A stretch of 64,000 nt of DNA from Micromonospora saelicesensis (GTDB lineage Bacteria > Actinomycetota > Actinomycetes > Mycobacteriales > Micromonosporaceae), in assembly GCF_900091575.1 (NCBI RefSeq), contig NZ_FMCR01000002.1, positions 589,760-653,759 on the forward strand. Direction: 5' to 3'. Below, piece by piece: positions 37,305 through 45,660 of the stretch; the stretch's first letter is position 1, and the number at the start of each line of letters is the position of its first letter. The translations under genes were made by a program, and so were the position numbers. Under the pieces are notes generated by a model. The model made no database searches. It was not told where the DNA came from and was given only the letters and a program-made list of their open reading frames with translations.

Positions 37305-38942
37305 TCAGCCGTTGTTCTTCTGGAACCGCTCGTACGCCTTGTTGACCAGGTCGATGTACTGGTCGGAGTTCTTGGCCTTCAGCTCGGCCACGTACGCGTC
37401 CCACTCGCTGAGCGGGCGCTGACCCAGGGCGAACTTCAGCGTGTTCTGGGTGACGAAGTCCTTCAACGGCGTCTCCCAGAGCGACACCTGCTCGCGCTCC
37501 TCATCGGTCAACGGGGCGGGCGGAGGCACCACCCTCGGGGTACGGGCGTCCATCACCTTCTGGAATTCCAGCTCCTCCGGGGAGAAGAAGCCGCGGACCA
37601 GGTCGGGGCTGCCGCCGTAGGCGAAGACCCCGTTCTGGAAGCCGAAGTCCTTCTGCAGGTGCTTGGGGGCCTTCGGGTTGAGGCCGAGGAAGTCGACTCC
37701 GGGGTTGAGCGTGCGCTTGCCGGACGCGTCCTTGGTGAAGGTCGTGCCCTCGATGCCCCAGCGGGCGAACTCCAAGCCTGCGTCCGAATACCACAGCCAG
37801 TCGATGAACTGCATCATGGCGACGAAGTTCTTGCTCTCCCGGGCCTTCGTGGAGATCATGATGCCGTTCTCCAACCGGGGGAACGGGTTGATCTCGCCGG
37901 CCGGGCCGATCGGCAGCGGGATCTTGGCCAGCTTGGCGTTCGGCAGGGTCTTGGCCAGGTCGGGCCGGTGGTTGTTGACCAGGGTCTGCGCGTTGCCGGT
38001 GACCACGAAGGACTTGCCGTTGGCGAGCTTCTGGCGTGCCTGGTCGTCGGTCTGGGTGAAGCTCTCCGGGTCGAGCAGGCCCTCGGCGACGAGCTTGTGC
38101 AGGTAGGTGACCATCTGCTTGTACTGCTCGGAAGCGCCGGTGTAGTTGAACTTCTTCGCCGCCGGGTCCCAGGTCGCGTGCTGGTAGTCCCAGCCCGCCT
38201 GGGTGCCGTGGGCCGAGCCGAGGATGTTCAGCAGGGCACCGGTGGGGTTGGGCTTGCTGAAGAGGTCGGAGTACGGGTAGACGTTCGGGTACTTGGCCTT
38301 CATCGCCTTGAGCACCGTGTACAGCTCGTCCCAGGTCTTCGGGACCGCCAGGTTGAGCTCTTGCATGATGTCGGTGCGCACCAGCACCGTGTAGTCCTGG
38401 GTGGGCTTCTCGTGGACGCCGGGGAGCAGGTAGAACTTACCGTCGGACTGCCGCAGGTTGTCGATCTCCGGCTTGAGGTTCCACTTGGCGATCTTGTCCT
38501 TGAGGTTGGGCATCAGGTCCAGGTAGTCGCTCACCGGGAGGATCGCCCCCGACGACACGAAGGCGTTCTCCTGCGGGTGGTACGTCTTGGGAATGATCAG
38601 CGGGGCGTCCCCGGCGCCGATCAGCAGGCTGCGCTTCTGCTCGTAGTCGCTGAGCGGAACGGCCACCGGCTCGATCTTGACGTTGGTCCGCTTGGTCAGC
38701 TCCGACCAGAACGCCCAGTCTTCCTTGAGCGGGTAGAACGTGTGGTTGTTGTAGAGGGTGGAGAAGGAGAGCGCCTCGGTGGCCTTGAACTGGTCGCCGA
38801 CGCCGTAGGTGGCCATCGCCCCGACCTTGTTCTCCGAGAGGTCCGTCGACTCGCCGGGGTCCTCGGAACAGGCGGTGCTGAGGGTGAGCGCGAGCAGACC
38901 CGCGGTGGCTATCGCCACCCGGCGCCACGTCTTGTGGAGCAT
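37305..38942 (-). CDS. oligosaccharide ABC transporter substrate-binding lipoprotein
   Basis: This 545-residue protein has a lipoprotein signal with lipobox LSTAC and modified Cys25, so it is anchored outside the membrane. Its length and late C-terminal sequence (WDAYVAELKAKN) fit the LipO/YtcQ-type family 1 binding proteins that work with LplB and YtcP-type permeases on large oligosaccharides. In this locus aldouronic acids or xylooligosaccharides are the likely ligands. The ATG at 38942 has AAAGGA upstream. A hairpin follows the stop. No ATPase gene is in the operon; a shared MsiK-type ATPase elsewhere is the usual solution. Confidence 0.88.
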   Translation of the reverse strand: MLHKTWRRVAIATAGLLALTLSTACSEDPGESTDLSENKVGAMATYGVGDQFKATEALSFSTLYNNHTFYPLKEDWAFWSELTKRTNVKIEPVAVPLSDYEQKRSLLIGAGDAPLIIPKTYHPQENAFVSSGAILPVSDYLDLMPNLKDKIAKWNLKPEIDNLRQSDGKFYLLPGVHEKPTQDYTVLVRTDIMQELNLAVPKTWDELYTVLKAMKAKYPNVYPYSDLFSKPNPTGALLNILGSAHGTQAGWDYQHATWDPAAKKFNYTGASEQYKQMVTYLHKLVAEGLLDPESFTQTDDQARQKLANGKSFVVTGNAQTLVNNHRPDLAKTLPNAKLAKIPLPIGPAGEINPFPRLENGIMISTKARESKNFVAMMQFIDWLWYSDAGLEFARWGIEGTTFTKDASGKRTLNPGVDFLGLNPKAPKHLQKDFGFQNGVFAYGGSPDLVRGFFSPEELEFQKVMDARTPRVVPPPAPLTDEEREQVSLWETPLKDFVTQNTLKFALGQRPLSEWDAYVAELKAKNSDQYIDLVNKAYERFQKNNG

Positions 38943-38995
38943 GGCTCGTCCTTTCGGTGGTGGGGATTCGAATGTGGGACGGTGCAGCGCCTGCG

Positions 38996-39904
38996 TCATC
39001 CCTTGACCGCGCCGAGCATCACGCCGCGGACGAAATACCGCTGGACGAAGGGGTAGACCGCCAGGATCGGCAGGGTGGTGAGCACGATCGTCACGGCCTC
39101 GAGGGTGGCTGCGGCCTGGACCTTGTCGGCGTCGGCGGCGGCGGACTCGGCGCTGGTGGCGCCCGCGATGAGGTTGCGCAGGTAGACCGTGACCGGCAGC
39201 AGGTCCTGCTGGTCGATGTAGAGGAACGCGGTGAACCACGAGTTCCAGAACGACACCGCGTAGAAGAGCACCATCGTCGCGATGATCGCCTTCGACAGCG
39301 GCAGCACGATTCGCAGCAGAATGCCGTACGTGTTCAGCCCGTCGACCGCGGCGGCCTCCTCCAGCTCGCTCGGCAGGCTCTCGAAGAACGCCTTCATGAC
39401 CAGCAGGTTGAACACGCTGATGGCGTTGGGGACCACCACGGCCCAGATGGTGTTCTTCATCCCCAGGCTGGTGACCAGCACGTAGTTGGGGATCAGGCCG
39501 CCGGAGAAGAACATGGTGAACAGCGCGATGCCGACCAGGACGCCGCGCCCCTTGAGCTGTGGCTTCGACAGCACGTACGCGTAACAGGTGGTCAGCACGA
39601 TCGAGATGAGCGTGGCGACCACCGTGTACACCACCGTGTTGCGGTAGTTCGTCCAGAACAACCCATCGGACATCAACAGCTTGTACGCGGTCAGGTCGAA
39701 CCCGCGCGGGACGATGCTCACCTTCCCCGTGATGATGTACGCCTCTTCGCTGAGCGAGCGGGCCACGATGTTGAGGAACGGGAACAGCGTCACGACCACG
39801 ACGCCGATCAGGACGACAGTGTTGACGATCCGGAAGATCCGGTAGCCACGACTGTCCACCGGACCCCGCGTCTTCGGGGCGTCGCTCTTCGTACCGAGGA
39901 TCAC
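38996..39904 (-). CDS. carbohydrate ABC permease, YtcP/LplC type
   Basis: This 302-residue protein has six membrane helices and the ABC-permease EAA loop EEAAAVDGLNTYGILLRIVLP that contacts the ATPase. GTG at 39904 overlaps the stop of the partner permease (GTGA). It forms the import channel with the LplB-type subunit and the lipoprotein encoded next. Confidence 0.92.
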   Translation of the reverse strand: MILGTKSDAPKTRGPVDSRGYRIFRIVNTVVLIGVVVVTLFPFLNIVARSLSEEAYIITGKVSIVPRGFDLTAYKLLMSDGLFWTNYRNTVVYTVVATLISIVLTTCYAYVLSKPQLKGRGVLVGIALFTMFFSGGLIPNYVLVTSLGMKNTIWAVVVPNAISVFNLLVMKAFFESLPSELEEAAAVDGLNTYGILLRIVLPLSKAIIATMVLFYAVSFWNSWFTAFLYIDQQDLLPVTVYLRNLIAGATSAESAAADADKVQAAATLEAVTIVLTTLPILAVYPFVQRYFVRGVMLGAVKG

Positions 39905-40890
39905 CACAGGCTCGTCCCCACAGTGCGCCGGGAGATGAGGTTCGCCGTCAGGACCAGGATCAACCCGATCACCGCCTCGAAGAGGCCGATGGCGGCGGCG
40001 TAGCTGAAGTTGCTGGACTGGAATCCCATCCGGAACAGATAGGTGGAGACCACGTCCGCGGTCGGGTACGTCAGCGGGTTGTAGAGCAGCAGGATCTTCT
40101 CGAACCCGACCGCCAGGAAACTGCCGATGTTGAGGATCAGCAGCGTCATCATCGTCGGCCGGATCCCCGGCAACGTCACGTGCCAGGTCTGCCGCCACCG
40201 GCTCGCGCCGTCGATCCGGGCCGCCTCGTACAGGTCCTCGTCGACCGTGGTGAGCGCGGCGAGGTAGAGGATCGTCCCCCAACCGACGGTCTGCCAGACC
40301 TCGGACGAGACGTAGATGGTGCGGAACCACTCCGATTTCTGCAGGAAGGCCACCGGGTCGCCGGCGAACAGGCCGACGATCTGGTTGGCCGCGCCACCGA
40401 CCGAGGTCAGTTGCATGACCATCGCCGCCACGATCACGATCGACAGGAAGTGCGGCAGGTAGGACACCGACTGCACGAACCGCTTGAACCGGCGGGCGCG
40501 CACCTCGTTGAGCATCAGCGCCAGTACGATTGGCAGCGGGAAACAGAACAGCAGGGTCAGCGTCCCGAGCACCAGGGTGTTGGTGAACACCTCCCAGAAC
40601 GTCGGGTCGGTGAGGAACATCCGGAAGTAGCGCAGCCCGACCCAGTACTCACCGAAGATGCTGCCGCCCGGCTTGAACCGGCGGAACGCGATGATGTTGC
40701 CGATCATCGGCAGGTACCGGAAGACGAGGAAGAACAGCAGCGGCAGGATGGCGAGGGAGTAGAGCTGCCAGTCCCGGCGCAGTGCCTGCCGCCAACTGCG
40801 GCGGCGTCGTGGCGAGCGCGGGGCGGGGCTCTGCGCCTGCCGCGGAGAATTCGGCGGCGCCGGCGGCGGTGGCCGCAGGGTGGATGTCAT
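39901..40890 (-). CDS. carbohydrate ABC permease, LplB type
   Basis: This 329-residue permease has a basic Pro/Arg-rich N-terminus, six membrane helices and an EAA loop YEAARIDGASRWRQTWHVTLP. AGGAGG lies six bases before the ATG. It starts ten bases after the GH3 stop and overlaps the second permease, so import and hydrolysis are co-expressed. Confidence 0.92.
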   Translation of the reverse strand: MTSTLRPPPPAPPNSPRQAQSPAPRSPRRRRSWRQALRRDWQLYSLAILPLLFFLVFRYLPMIGNIIAFRRFKPGGSIFGEYWVGLRYFRMFLTDPTFWEVFTNTLVLGTLTLLFCFPLPIVLALMLNEVRARRFKRFVQSVSYLPHFLSIVIVAAMVMQLTSVGGAANQIVGLFAGDPVAFLQKSEWFRTIYVSSEVWQTVGWGTILYLAALTTVDEDLYEAARIDGASRWRQTWHVTLPGIRPTMMTLLILNIGSFLAVGFEKILLLYNPLTYPTADVVSTYLFRMGFQSSNFSYAAAIGLFEAVIGLILVLTANLISRRTVGTSLW

Positions 40891-40900
40891 CCGTGGCCTC

Positions 40901-43264
40901 CTATGCCGACTGTGGAACGGCCACGAGGGGCTCGACCCGCACCGAGGTGAGCAGTTCCCGGTCGAAACCGACCTGGCGCTCGGTGCCGACCAGTCGCAGC
41001 GGCAGGGCCGCCGCCACGTCGCCGCTCGATCGGCCGAACCGCAGCTCGACGTCGCCGGGCTCGACGATCCGTTGGCCGGTCAGCCCGGTGAACGACGCCA
41101 CGTCGGCCGGTACGCCGAAGGTCACGTGCGCCACCTCGCCGGGCCCCAGCGGCAGCCGGGTGTAGCCGATCAGCCGGACCACCGGACGGGTGGTCTGCGC
41201 GACCGGGTCGTGCAGGTAGAGCTGCACGACCTCGGTGCCGGCCCGCTCACCGGTGTTGGCGACGGTGATCCGCACCCGTACCTCGCCGTCGACCGGCCAG
41301 GCGGTCGGATCTTCGCGCGGTTCGATCACCGTCGCGTCGGACCACTCGAAGGTGGTGTAGCTCAGCCCGTGGCCGAACGGGTACGCCGGGGTCGGGTCGA
41401 TCGAGGAGACCTTGTTGCGCCGGCCGAGCGGTGGCGCCAGGTAGGTGCTCGGCAGCCCGCCGGCGTCGCGGGGAACGCTGACCGGCAACCGTCCGGAGGG
41501 GTCGACCGCGCCGGTGAGCACCTCGGCGAGTGCCTGCCCACCGAGCTGGCCGAGGAAGAACGCCTGCACCACGGCCGCCGCGTCGTCGAACTCCGGGCCG
41601 AGCGCGTACGGGCGGCCGGCCATCAACACCAGGACGACCGGCGTGCCGGTGGCGAGGACAGCCCGGACGAGGTCGCTCTGTACGCCGGGTAGTCGCAGGT
41701 CGACGGCGTCGCAGCCCTCGCCGGAGGTGCCCCGGCCGAACATTCCCGCCCGATCGCCGACGGCCAGCACGCACAGGTCGGCGGCGGCTGCTGCGCCGAC
41801 CGCGGCCGCGATACCCGAGGTGTCCTCGCCGGTGATGGTGCAGCCCGGCTCGTAGGTGAGCAGCGGGACGCGTCGGGCCAACTCGTCGCGCAGTGTGGGG
41901 ATGGCCAGGCCGAGCCCGAAGTCGCTGTGGTGGACGCCCACGTGGTTGGGGAACGAATAGCAGCCGAGCATGGCCATCGGGTCGTCGGCGACCGGGCCGA
42001 CCAGGGCGACCCGGCCGCCCAGGGGCAGCGGGAGGACGCCGGTGTTGCGCAGCAGGACGACTGACTCCCGGGCCAGGCGAAGGGCGATGTCCTGGCTGAC
42101 CTCGTCGTCGAAGCGCAGGGACGCCACGTCGTCGGGCAGCTCCTGCCAGCCCTCGTCGAGCAGACCGAGCTCGATCTTCTGGATCAGCACCCGACGCAAC
42201 GCGCAGTCGATCAGCGCCTCGTCGACCTCACCACGGCGAGCCGCCTCCACCAGCGGTGCGCCGAAGGCGTCCACTGTGGGCAGCTCGACGTCGATCCCGG
42301 CCCGCAGGGCGAGCCGGGCCGCGTCGGCGCCATCCTCGGCGACTCCGTGCAGGGTCTGTAGGAACCGTACGGCGAAGTAGTCGGCCACCACGGTGCCGGT
42401 GAAGCCCCACTCGTCACGCAACAACCCGGTCAGCAGCCCACGGTCGGCCGCCACGGGCAGGCCGTCGATCTCGGCGTAGGAGTTCATCACCGAGCGGGCG
42501 CCGCCGAGGCGCAGCGCCATCTCGAACGGCGGAAGGATGACGTCGGCCAGCTCGCGGCGACCCATCGGCACCGGAGCGAGGTTGCGTCCGCCTCGGGAGG
42601 CGGAGTAGCCGGCGAAGTGCTTCAGCGTGGCCACCACGCCGGCCCGCTCCAGGCCCCGCACGTAGGCGGCACCTGTCGTGCCGACCAGGTAGGGGTCCTC
42701 GCCGATCGTCTCCTCGGTACGGCCCCAGCGGTAGTCCCGGGTGACGTCCAGCACCGGGGCGAGGCCCTGGTGCACACCGGCGGCGCGCATCGACCGCCCG
42801 ATCCGGTCGGCCATCGCCTCGACCAGTTCGGGGTCGAAGGACGCGCCCCAGCTGAGCGGAGTCGGGTAGACGGTGGCCCGCCACGCCGCGAACCCGGTGA
42901 GGCACTCCTCGTGCACCTGCGCCGGAATGCCGAACCGACTGGCGGCCACGATCTGCGCCTGCGAGGCCGCCAGGGACCGGGCGCCGAACACCGGGTCGAC
43001 CGGGGCGGTGCCGAACGGGCGGGTCAGCTGGCCCAACCCGTACTGGATGACAGTGCCCCACGCCGGCAACTCGCTGATCATGTCCGACTGGTGCGGTGCG
43101 ACGCCTTCGCCGCTGGCGTCAGCGCCGACCCAGACACCGACGAGCTGGGCGATCTTCTCTTCGAGGGACATCTTCGGCAGGAGCGCATCGGCTCGCTCGG
43201 TGGGCGACAGCCGCTGATCACGCCACGGCGCGGCGCCGCCGTCCTCGAGCGACTGACTTCTCAT
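40901..43264 (-). CDS. GH3 beta-xylosidase/beta-glucosidase family glycosidase
   Basis: This 787-residue enzyme is cytoplasmic, with the three-domain GH3 layout: N-terminal barrel with substrate-binding KHF (215-217), nucleophile Asp295 in VVADYFAV, the alpha/beta sandwich with late acid/base region, and a C-terminal FN3-like domain (from about 660). Since it heads an aldouronic-acid operon, beta-xylosidase activity on imported oligosaccharides is most likely. I start at the ATG at 43264, with AAGGGG seven bases upstream, rather than the in-frame ATG at 43291. A near-consensus promoter and an operator lie about 80-140 bases upstream. Confidence 0.9.
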   Translation of the reverse strand: MRSQSLEDGGAAPWRDQRLSPTERADALLPKMSLEEKIAQLVGVWVGADASGEGVAPHQSDMISELPAWGTVIQYGLGQLTRPFGTAPVDPVFGARSLAASQAQIVAASRFGIPAQVHEECLTGFAAWRATVYPTPLSWGASFDPELVEAMADRIGRSMRAAGVHQGLAPVLDVTRDYRWGRTEETIGEDPYLVGTTGAAYVRGLERAGVVATLKHFAGYSASRGGRNLAPVPMGRRELADVILPPFEMALRLGGARSVMNSYAEIDGLPVAADRGLLTGLLRDEWGFTGTVVADYFAVRFLQTLHGVAEDGADAARLALRAGIDVELPTVDAFGAPLVEAARRGEVDEALIDCALRRVLIQKIELGLLDEGWQELPDDVASLRFDDEVSQDIALRLARESVVLLRNTGVLPLPLGGRVALVGPVADDPMAMLGCYSFPNHVGVHHSDFGLGLAIPTLRDELARRVPLLTYEPGCTITGEDTSGIAAAVGAAAAADLCVLAVGDRAGMFGRGTSGEGCDAVDLRLPGVQSDLVRAVLATGTPVVLVLMAGRPYALGPEFDDAAAVVQAFFLGQLGGQALAEVLTGAVDPSGRLPVSVPRDAGGLPSTYLAPPLGRRNKVSSIDPTPAYPFGHGLSYTTFEWSDATVIEPREDPTAWPVDGEVRVRITVANTGERAGTEVVQLYLHDPVAQTTRPVVRLIGYTRLPLGPGEVAHVTFGVPADVASFTGLTGQRIVEPGDVELRFGRSSGDVAAALPLRLVGTERQVGFDRELLTSVRVEPLVAVPQSA

Positions 43265-43337
43265 GCCATGACCCCTTAGCTCCGGCCACATCCCCGTGCC
43301 CTCGTGAACCAGCTCCGTGGCGGACGTTTCTCACGAT

Positions 43338-43357
43338 CCGAAACTTTCCGGAAACCT
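43338..43357 (-). promoter_or_regulatory. operator of the GH3-importer-GH67 operon
   Basis: CCGAAACTTTCCGGAAACCT carries the GAAACTTTC word found in the LacI-gene palindrome and the 12-mer TTCCGGAAACCT shared with the esterase-xylanase unit. It lies about 10-30 bases downstream of the predicted transcription start, a classic blocking position for a LacI-type repressor. Confidence 0.65.
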
Positions 43358-43373
43358 GCGTAACCTTTTCGGC

Positions 43374-43402
43374 AACCTAAGTGTCCCATCGATGCCTGTC
43401 AA
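43374..43402 (-). promoter_or_regulatory. near-consensus promoter of the GH3 operon
   Basis: Reading leftward, TTGACA (43397-43402) and TAGGTT (43374-43379) are 17 bases apart. This is the best sigma-70-type promoter in the region and sits just upstream of the operator. Confidence 0.7.
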
Positions 43403-43551
43403 GAGTCTCAATCGGACTACCAGGAGGTCATTCCTGCACACGGTGACCCCACGATCGGCGCTCGGTCGCCGGGAAGCCGCCCAATGTCCCGCGAATGCCC
43501 AGCCGGAGTGCGGCACCCACTGGCGTGAATGTCTCATCGTGTTAAGGTCGC

Positions 43552-43564
43552 CCGAAACTTTCGG
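43552..43564 (+). promoter_or_regulatory. palindromic operator upstream of the LacI gene
   Basis: CCGAAA-C-TTTCGG is a perfect 13-base palindrome, 18 bases before the LacI-type start codon and a few bases after a -10-like TAAGGT (43543-43548). It should mediate autoregulation. Confidence 0.65.
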
Positions 43565-43582
43565 ATGTTGTATGAGGCCGCG

Positions 43583-44620
43583 ATGACAGAGCACCGCCCG
43601 CTCGACCCACCCGCCTCCACCACCATCGCGACCATCGCCAACGATGTCGGCGTCTCGGTCGCGACCGTGTCCAAGGTCCTCAACGGACGCGGCGATGTCG
43701 CCCCCGGCACCAGAGCCCGGGTGGAGGCGAGCCTCGACCGCCACCAGTACCAGCGCCGCGCCCGGCGACAGGCGACCAGCGGCGGCCGGGTGGACCTCGT
43801 GTTCCACGAGTTCGACACGGGTTGGGCGATGGAGATCCTGCGGGGCGTCGAGGCGGTGACCTCCGCCGCCGGCATCGGGCTGTCGATCGCACAGCTCGAC
43901 GGCGCGCACCGCCCGCCGGCACGATGGCTGGAGGCGTTACTCGCCGACCGCCCCCTGGGCGTGGTGTTCGTCCTCTCCCACCTGGCCGACGCCCAACAGC
44001 AGCACCTGCGCCGGCAGGGCATTCCGTTCGTCGTCGTCGACACCGACAGTGCCACCTCGGCCTCCGTGCCGACCGTCGGGTCGAACAACTGGAACGGCGG
44101 TCTGCTCGCCGCCCGGCACCTGCTGGAGTTGGGGCACCGACGGATAGCCATCATCTCCGGGCCACCCGACGTGCTGTGCAGCAGAGCCCGGGCCGCCGGC
44201 TTCCAGTCGGCCCACGACGAAGCCGGGATAGTGGTCGACCGCGAGCTGATCCGCTACGGCAGTTTCTCCGCCGGAGCGGGGCACGCCCACGGGCTGCAAC
44301 TGCTCCAGCGGTCGGACCGACCCACGGCGATCTTCGCCGGATCGGACATCCAGGCCATGGGGGTGCTCCGGGCCGCCCGTCAGTGCGGCCTGCGAGTGCC
44401 CGAGGACCTTTCGGTGATCGGGTACGACAACCTGCCGGTCTCGGCCTGGACCGACCCGGCCCTCACCACGATCAACCAGCCGTTGCGCGACATGGCCGGC
44501 ATCGCCACCCAGATGTTGCTCGACCTGACCAGGGGGAACGAGCCGGCGACCAGCCGGATCGACCTGGTGACCGAGCTTGTCGTCCGGGAGAGCACCGCGC
44601 CCCCCGCCCACCCGCACTGA
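43583..44620 (+). CDS. LacI-family transcriptional regulator of the xylan locus
   Basis: This 345-residue regulator has an N-terminal helix-turn-helix with the LacI signature IATIANDVGVSVATVSKVLNG (about 15-35), a hinge region, and a periplasmic-binding-protein-like effector domain ending with a family-typical DNLPVSAWTDPALTTINQP. I start at the ATG at 43583 with GAGG upstream; an earlier in-frame start would place the operator inside the gene. It is divergent from the GH3 operon and precedes the CE7 esterase. The shared operator words indicate that it represses the locus until a xylan breakdown product binds. Confidence 0.92.
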   Translation: MTEHRPLDPPASTTIATIANDVGVSVATVSKVLNGRGDVAPGTRARVEASLDRHQYQRRARRQATSGGRVDLVFHEFDTGWAMEILRGVEAVTSAAGIGLSIAQLDGAHRPPARWLEALLADRPLGVVFVLSHLADAQQQHLRRQGIPFVVVDTDSATSASVPTVGSNNWNGGLLAARHLLELGHRRIAIISGPPDVLCSRARAAGFQSAHDEAGIVVDRELIRYGSFSAGAGHAHGLQLLQRSDRPTAIFAGSDIQAMGVLRAARQCGLRVPEDLSVIGYDNLPVSAWTDPALTTINQPLRDMAGIATQMLLDLTRGNEPATSRIDLVTELVVRESTAPPAHPH

Positions 44621-44641
44621 CCCCGGCCCCTGCGAGGACCC

Positions 44642-45640
44642 GTGCCCCACTCCGCCTCCACCTTCGACGACCTTCAGCGGTACGCGCCCGAGGTCGCCGA
44701 ACCGGACGACTTCGACGAGTTCTGGCGGGACACGCTCGCCGAGGCGTCCGCCGTGCCGGTGCTCGTCGACGTCCGCCCCGAACCCACCGACCTGCGGCTG
44801 CTCGACTCCTGGGACGTCACGTTCGCCGGCTTCGGTGGTGACCCGGTCCGCGCCTGGTACACCCGCCCGGCCGGGGTTCGCGAGCCGCTGCCGGCCGTGG
44901 TCGAGTACGCCGGCTACGGTCGCGGGCGCGGCCTGCCCCACGAACGGCCGACCTGGGCGGTGGCCGGGTACGCGCACCTGCTGATGGACAACCGGGGCCA
45001 GGCGGGGCAGCACGGCGCCGGGGACACCCCCGACCCGCACGGCGCGCCCGGCGGGCCCTGGCCGGTCACCTGGGGGATCCTCGATCCGCGCGACTACCAC
45101 TATCGCCGCCTGATCACCGACGCGGTGCGGGCGGTCGAGGCGGTCCGCGCGTTGCCGGGGGTCGAGGGTGACCGGGTCAGCGTGGTCGGCAACAGCCAGG
45201 GCGGCGGCATCGCCCTGGCGGTGGCGGGTCTCGTCGAGGATCTCAGCGCGGTGCTGACCACCGCCCCGTTCCTGTGCGACATGCGCCGGGCCGTCGCGCT
45301 CACCGACCTCGCGCCGTACGGCGAGATCGCCCGGTACCTGGCGGTGCACCGGGAGGCCGAGGAGGCGGTGTGGCGCACCTTGTCCTATGTCGACGGTGTG
45401 AGCTTCGCGCGTCGGGCGACGGCGCCGGCACATTTCGGAGTCGGCCAACGCGACACCGTCTGCCCACCGCGAACCGCCTTCGCCGCCCACAACCACTACG
45501 GAGCAGCGAACGGGAGGCCGGTACCGCCCGAGCGGGAGATGCACGTCTACCCGTTCAACGGTCATGAGGGCGGCGAGGCCGTGCACGTCCGGCGTCAGCT
45601 GCGCTGGCTGGGCTCGGTGCTCCAGCCGGCGCGGGCCTGA
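44642..45640 (+). CDS. CE7 acetylxylan esterase / cephalosporin-C deacetylase family
   Basis: This 332-residue cytoplasmic alpha/beta hydrolase has the CE7 pattern: GRG-type oxyanion turn in GYGRGRGLPH, RGQ in DNRGQAGQ, nucleophile Ser185 in GNSQGGG, Asp271 in GQRDTVCPP and His308 in FNGHEGG. CE7 enzymes deacetylate imported short xylooligosaccharides. It starts with GTG at 44642, only 21 bases after the LacI gene, so both are likely co-transcribed. It complements the extracellular CE1 esterase. Confidence 0.92.
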   Translation: MPHSASTFDDLQRYAPEVAEPDDFDEFWRDTLAEASAVPVLVDVRPEPTDLRLLDSWDVTFAGFGGDPVRAWYTRPAGVREPLPAVVEYAGYGRGRGLPHERPTWAVAGYAHLLMDNRGQAGQHGAGDTPDPHGAPGGPWPVTWGILDPRDYHYRRLITDAVRAVEAVRALPGVEGDRVSVVGNSQGGGIALAVAGLVEDLSAVLTTAPFLCDMRRAVALTDLAPYGEIARYLAVHREAEEAVWRTLSYVDGVSFARRATAPAHFGVGQRDTVCPPRTAFAAHNHYGAANGRPVPPEREMHVYPFNGHEGGEAVHVRRQLRWLGSVLQPARA

Positions 45641-45660
45641 ACGGCCCGCCCCCTTCCCGG

